Assembly: GCA_015680685.1 (NCBI GenBank)
Contig: MNCI01022611.1
Location: 1,101,139-1,165,138 of the forward strand
Reading direction: 5' to 3'
Length of the DNA: 64,000 nucleotides
From: Gnetum montanum
Lineage: Eukaryota; Streptophyta; Gnetopsida; Gnetales; Gnetaceae
In this document: positions 59,991 through 64,000 of the stretch, piece by piece
Numbering within the stretch: the first letter of the stretch is position 1
Layout of the letters: each line of letters begins with the position of its first letter
The notes under the pieces: generated by a model
The model's input: only the letters and a program-made list of their open reading frames with translations
The model's database searches: none
Told to the model about the DNA's origin: nothing
Made by a program: the position numbers and the translations under genes

Positions 59991-60894
59991 CCAGGTACTT
60001 ATACTTTGATTCTACATGTCAACCAAAAGCATATTAAGTTCCACCTAGGTAAAAGTGTATAAATAATGTTAAAATGCCATAAAACAGATGCAAATCTAAT
60101 TTAATCAAGGCCATCCAATATCATCAATGAGATAAGGTCAATTCAGAAAAGTGCAATAAAGGTGAAAAAAGCTCACATAAAGGTCAAACAAGGGAAAGTA
60201 TAAGGCTACAAATGGTCAATAAAGATCATAGTTTTGCTAGTTTTAGGTTTTAGTAGGCCATGATACTAGTTTAGAGTCTTGGTGGACGAGGATGCCACTT
60301 TAAGGCCTTAGCAAGCCATGGTCATATGGTGCCAAATGATGGTTAGGGAGGTCAAACCCCACTATTTGATACCATTTAAAGGCTAAACAAAGGTAAATAG
60401 AGCTGTAATAAGATAAACGATGAACATATAAGGCTATATAAATGCCATAGAAGAATTACAAGGTCAAAAAGGTAACATAAGTTTAAAAATAAGGCAAAAC
60501 ATTACATAATAAGACAAAAATTAAGCCAAATAGGCTATATATGATAAAATTTGGATAATATAGGTAAAAAATGATTAGTTTCTACTATTTTTAGGCCTTA
60601 GCAGGCCATTTTTAGAGGTGAAAAGGCTATTACATGAGTTCATCCATCAATAAAGGCTATTTCTAGGTTATTTAGACCCAAAAATCAAGTGTTTTGAGGC
60701 TTCAACGCTCGGCTTAGCATAAAAACAGGGGTTCTTAGTATAGAGACTATGGATAATAGGTTTTGGGCTACTCAAAGGTCCAAAATTGAAGTCTGATGTC
60801 CTTCCCTAGGTAGCATAGGATCAGATTCATCAAAATTAGGCACTCTGAAGGTCTATAAAGGCCAAAAAGTAGGTTCTAAAGCCTTCCCCTCTTA
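59991..60894. other. Non-coding region with minisatellite right of element D
   Basis: 60228-60325 holds about three 29-bp units (tagttttaggttttagtagg and relatives); another copy is at 60584-60612. A-rich sequence with many 'aaggtcaaa' phrases. No gag or protease was recognised. Confidence 0.6.
60228..60325. repeat. 29-bp minisatellite, three units
   Basis: Units of the pattern ctagttttaggccttggcag plus gccatggt(g/a), at about 60234, 60263 and 60292. Divergent copies of the units at 28927-29045 and 56405-56500. Confidence 0.75.
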
Positions 60895-61725
60895 TTTCCA
60901 CGCTAGCCAGTGTGGAAAAGAGGAGGTTTAGCATGTAGAACAAAATCCAAAGCAAAAATAAGGTCAAACATGGTCAAAAAAATAGATGAAGTTCAAATCT
61001 AGAACTTGTACATCTCCTGATTTTGTTCCAAGATAATCTAAGGTAATTTTAAGTGTCAATAGGTGTCAAAATGGCTTCCCCTCCTTTTCCATGATAAGCA
61101 TAGTATCCTTAGCATGGAAAAATAGGGGGGACATTTATTTTATAAATTTAGAGTGATTTGGAAGCACTTTGACCAGGTCCCCAAGCCCTTAAGGCTATAG
61201 ACTTCAATTCTAAAAGTTTTTGGTTAATTTTGAACATGTTTGAAAGCTATTTAAGGAAACTTAAGGTTCCTCCTCCCCCCNCCCCCCCCCCCTATTTTCA
61301 TGTTGAGGGAGTTACTCTAGCATGGAAGAATGGAGGCAATGAATTTTAGATTTTGAAATGAGGTTAAATAACCAAAATCTTGAGGTTATGAGGTCCTGGG
61401 CTTCTCCAACATTGATCTTTGTCTTCCGAGAGTGCCAGATTACCTTCAAAAGTGGAAAAGTAGCTTCTCCCCATTATTTCCATGCTAGGGAAGTTACTCT
61501 AGCATGGAAAAATAAAGAATCCTAGACCTAGGCTAATTTGGATCACAATTGATTTTGCATGTTACCTCATGGAGTTGCCAGGGTCAAGGGCTATGGATCC
61601 ATGTCAAAATTTAGTAGTTTTGGGTATCTCTAAGTGGTTATTTGGCTTCTCCCCCCAGCCCCCCATGCCCCCTCCCCCCTGCAACACCTTTTTCCACATT
61701 AGGGATGGAGAGCTCAATGTGGAAA
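60895..61725. repeat. Hairpin-bearing tandem repeat, unit about 200 bp, five copies
   Basis: Each unit centres on an inverted repeat. Arms are at 60895-60901/60912-60918 (7 bp), 61085-61093/61113-61121 (9 bp), 61477-61488/61499-61510 (TTTCCATGCTAG, 12 bp perfect) and 61691-61700/61716-61725 (10 bp perfect). One more decayed copy is at 61294-61329. Left-arm spacings are 190, 209, 183 and 214. A C-rich tract precedes the arm in most units, e.g. 61275-61292 with an N at 61281. Confidence 0.85.
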
Positions 61726-62200
61726 ATAAGGGGAAATGGATTTTTGGCCATCTGGGATTAATTTTATGAATTTTAAGGGCCCCAATTGTGAGATCGCATC
61801 CCCAAATGTCATGGAAAATGTCAAATATAGACATTATGAGTATGAAGAAAATATACCAAATGTGAAATATATGCAATATTTGACATTATGTATAAGGGAA
61901 ATAATAGGAAAAATGTAGACAGACAGAAAATAATGCTTTATTGATATGAAATAGCATATCTAGATTGTGCTCTAAGGGTGTTCCTTAGGGTTTTCTTCCT
62001 TTGGTATCTATCCCTTAGAGGCAATCCAACACTACCACCATGGTTAGGCCTATAACCTGACTAGAAAGGATGGCTAGTCTAGTAACTATCCCACTTCACC
62101 TAGTGAAACACCACCAAATTTGGGCAACAACAGATTTGTCTAACTATTAACACAATACAAATTTTTTCTAGGTGTCCAGCCCATGATCCCACTACTAGGG
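61726..62200. other. Spacer between the two hairpin arrays
   Basis: No coding recognised. The left border of the plus-strand LTR-like region may lie here, but no clear TG start was found. Confidence 0.4.
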
Positions 62201-62640
62201 CTACACTCTAAAGCATATCTAGTGTAGCATGAAACACAACCAGATTTGAAAAAGTTTCTAAGTGTCAAATAGTAGCTACAAAAAATTTTCCAAGTGTCTT
62301 GCTATGCTCACATCCCTCTTGCTATGCTCTCTAATGTAGCAAGCATAGCAGCACTATGGTGGCCAGTTTGCACTAGTGTCAAGCTAGAAGTTGCCAAGCT
62401 AGCTTAGCATGAAACAAGTATTTGGAAAATTTTCTAACTCCTGAATCTACTCCTTCTGCTACACTCTCAAGTGTAGCTAGTGTAGTAAAAACAAGGACCG
62501 CAATTTTTGCCAAAATTTTCTAAGTGTCTGTGCTACGCTCTATCTCATCCTACTACACTCTCTAACATAGCAAGTGTAGTAGCACTAGACTTCAGCTTTT
62601 GCAAGAATTTTCCAATTGTTGTGCTATGCTCCAAAGCATA
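62201..62640. repeat. Second hairpin array (ctacact/agtgtag type), five copies
   Basis: Inverted repeats at 62201-62207/62221-62227, 62320-62328/62342-62350 (9 bp), 62459-62465/62479-62485, 62551-62559/62573-62581 (9 bp) and 62625-62630/62635-62640. All carry the same short phrase read as (c/t)tac(a/g)ct...agtgtag or gctatgct...agcatagc. Between them lie 'ttttctaagtgtc' phrases. Confidence 0.85.
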
Positions 62641-62699
62641 GCTAGTGTATAACAAGAAAACTACCTTCAAAAGTTCTCAAGCTCAACATAGGCCTTCAT

Positions 62700-63849
62700 T
62701 CTAGCTCCAACACTCCTCTAACAAGTAGGATCAACAATTTTCACTCTTTTTGTACCTCCCCCTATGACCCAAAATTGTACCTATGCTTGATCCCACTTGA
62801 AAGAGGGGAGAACATAGTCCCAGAGCGTAGCCTCCAAATTACACTATTTTGCACTATTTGTAGGTACATTGCAGTCTAGTACATGTAGTCTTAGTAGTGT
62901 AGCTAGTTTGGTAGTCTCCTAGGATCCAATGGAGCATATCGAAGTGTGTTGTCTCACTAAGAGTGTTGCAAAGGTCAGCATGGACCCACCTACCCCTTTG
63001 CCACATGGCACTCAATCCACACTTCAAGCTAATCCTAAGCCTATAAATACCCCTGCATTCCACATTCTAGGAATTGGCATTTCATTCTAGCGATGGGCAT
63101 TTGAAGCATTTGGCTAGAAAACCCAAGTAGTAGTTAGCATCTTAGAGCACCATTTGGTACCTAAAGCACCTTGAGCACCACATATACTGGAGTGTATTAG
63201 CACCTTGGAAACACCTTTGCATCCCACTTAGCACCACAGTGCAATGCAAGCCTGAAGGACACCATAGCGGCCAACCTAGCAAGCATGGTTCATCACAACA
63301 AGCACCAGACTTCATAGCCCAACACCATTGATACTATGACTATGCTCTCACTATGCCTGTTGTACACTGTGTACCTTCTAAGACCCTTTAGGATTTAACT
63401 ACGCTCCCATTTGGTGTGGTGTTCCATTTCTCTCTCCTATTTCTAGCATTTTCTTGCTTTTCTTGCATCTTTTTACACTTTTCATGTGTCATCACACTAT
63501 ACTATGCTTAAGCGGTGGTCTCAATGGGTTGACACCCTTGGTTTGGTTGAAGCCCTTGGCTATTCTTGCCCCAATTCCATGGCTATTCTCTATACTTAGC
63601 ACTATGAAACATCACTTTGACACTTAGCATCATTTTGCATTATTTGCATTTGCATTTTGACTAACCACATCACCCCTCAATTGAAGCCAATACCCTAGTT
63701 GCAACAAATAAAGTCCCTATTCGATTGACAATATTGTTTAGTATGCTTAACCTCCATTTCCAACAAGGCCCTCGCATGGACGTGGGGCTAAGGCTATGCA
63801 TCTGTTGACCCCTCGGTGATTCTAGTTACTAAAGTTTTTGATCATTACA
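62700..63849 (+). repeat. Plus-strand LTR-like region J (5' LTR of an element leaving the right edge)
   Basis: A TATA box TATAAATA lies at 63042-63049. Downstream, C/A-rich non-coding sequence with repeated 'agcacc' phrases runs to CATTACA at 63849. A PBS-like TGGCACTAGAAGGAGGGCC starts at 63855. This U3-TATA-R-U5-PBS order fits a 5' LTR on the plus strand. The upstream limit is unknown and could include the hairpin array. No 3' partner is inside the window. Confidence 0.5.
63042..63049 (+). promoter_or_regulatory. TATA box of LTR-like region J
   Basis: TATAAATA within cctataaatacccc, the same context as the LTR TATA boxes of element A. It is preceded by a CA-rich stretch. Start sites cannot be told from sequence alone. 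Confidence 0.5.
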
Positions 63850-63854
63850 TTTTT

Positions 63855-63873
63855 TGGCACTAGAAGGAGGGCC
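63855..63873 (+). other. Primer-binding-site-like sequence of J
   Basis: TGGCACTAGAAGGAGGGCC begins with the TGG that pairs with a tRNA CCA end and follows a CA-ended stretch by five bases. The tRNA was not identified. Confidence 0.45.
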
Positions 63874-64000
63874 TCGTCATTTCCTTCTACATTTTTTGAT
63901 TATTTTCCTACATGCTCTCTCCACCACCAATTGATGTAGGTTGGACCCCATCTTCAGTTCCCTTGGAACCTTACTAAACAAAAGCCAAAGTGTATCTTTG

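Noticed and set aside
61569-61918. Overlapping open frames on both strands at the end of the hairpin array
   Set aside because: The frames run through repeat units and a C-tract, with no domain similarity; chance frames.
60895-62640. CRISPR array
   Set aside because: Units are about 70-210 bp with inverted repeats, spacers are themselves related, no cas genes are present, and the DNA is clearly plant.

Overview
This window looks like nuclear DNA of a land plant with a large, slowly purged genome. It is AT-rich and poor in CpG, has no bacterial-style operons, and is packed with old LTR retrotransposons that carry stops and frameshifts. The density of decayed Ty3 and Ty1 elements, together with cytochrome P450 and alpha-tubulin gene relics, would suit a gymnosperm; that assignment is inference. 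I found no intact host gene, no tRNA and no CRISPR array. Ns at 13527, 56052-56062 and 61281 fall partly in C-tracts.

Layout. 1-2640: 5' part of a minus-strand Ty3 element (G) leaving the left edge. 3150-4420: relic gene fragments (P450, a short 16S-rRNA-like block, alpha-tubulin). 4771-6360: an LTR-like region with a TATA box. 6875-13191: plus-strand element A with two LTRs and gag but no pol. 14345-16760: truncated minus-strand Ty3 element H. 16965-18580: broken non-LTR (LINE) reverse transcriptase. 18600-23050: AT-rich DNA with short tandem repeats and one unidentified broken coding stretch.

23050-54450 is a nested stack. The oldest layer is copia element E, whose pieces lie at 23050-23746 and 47197-48623. 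Minus-strand Ty3 element C (LTRs 23747-24694 and 46309-47196) sits inside its integrase. Minus-strand Ty3 element B (LTRs 26060-26898 and 35299-36150, target duplication TTATT/CTATT) sits inside C. Copia element F (48624-54445, perfect CTTAT duplication) is inserted at the right end of E.

54450-64000: spacer with palindromes and degenerate tandem repeats, then Ty3 element D (56500-59990, minus strand), which has a second RNase H as in the Tat/Ogre lineage. Next come two arrays of hairpin-forming repeats (60895-61725 and 62201-62640). Last is a plus-strand LTR-like region with a TATA box and a primer-binding-site-like end at 63855, running off the right edge.

A, B, C, G and H share a tRNA-Asp type primer-binding site and a common LTR core, so they are one family group, Athila-like by gag and by the env-position ORF in C. 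A appears to be a pol-less deletion derivative of the B type. No gene here acts in a host pathway; the window records repeated insertion, deletion and methylation-type C-to-T decay.
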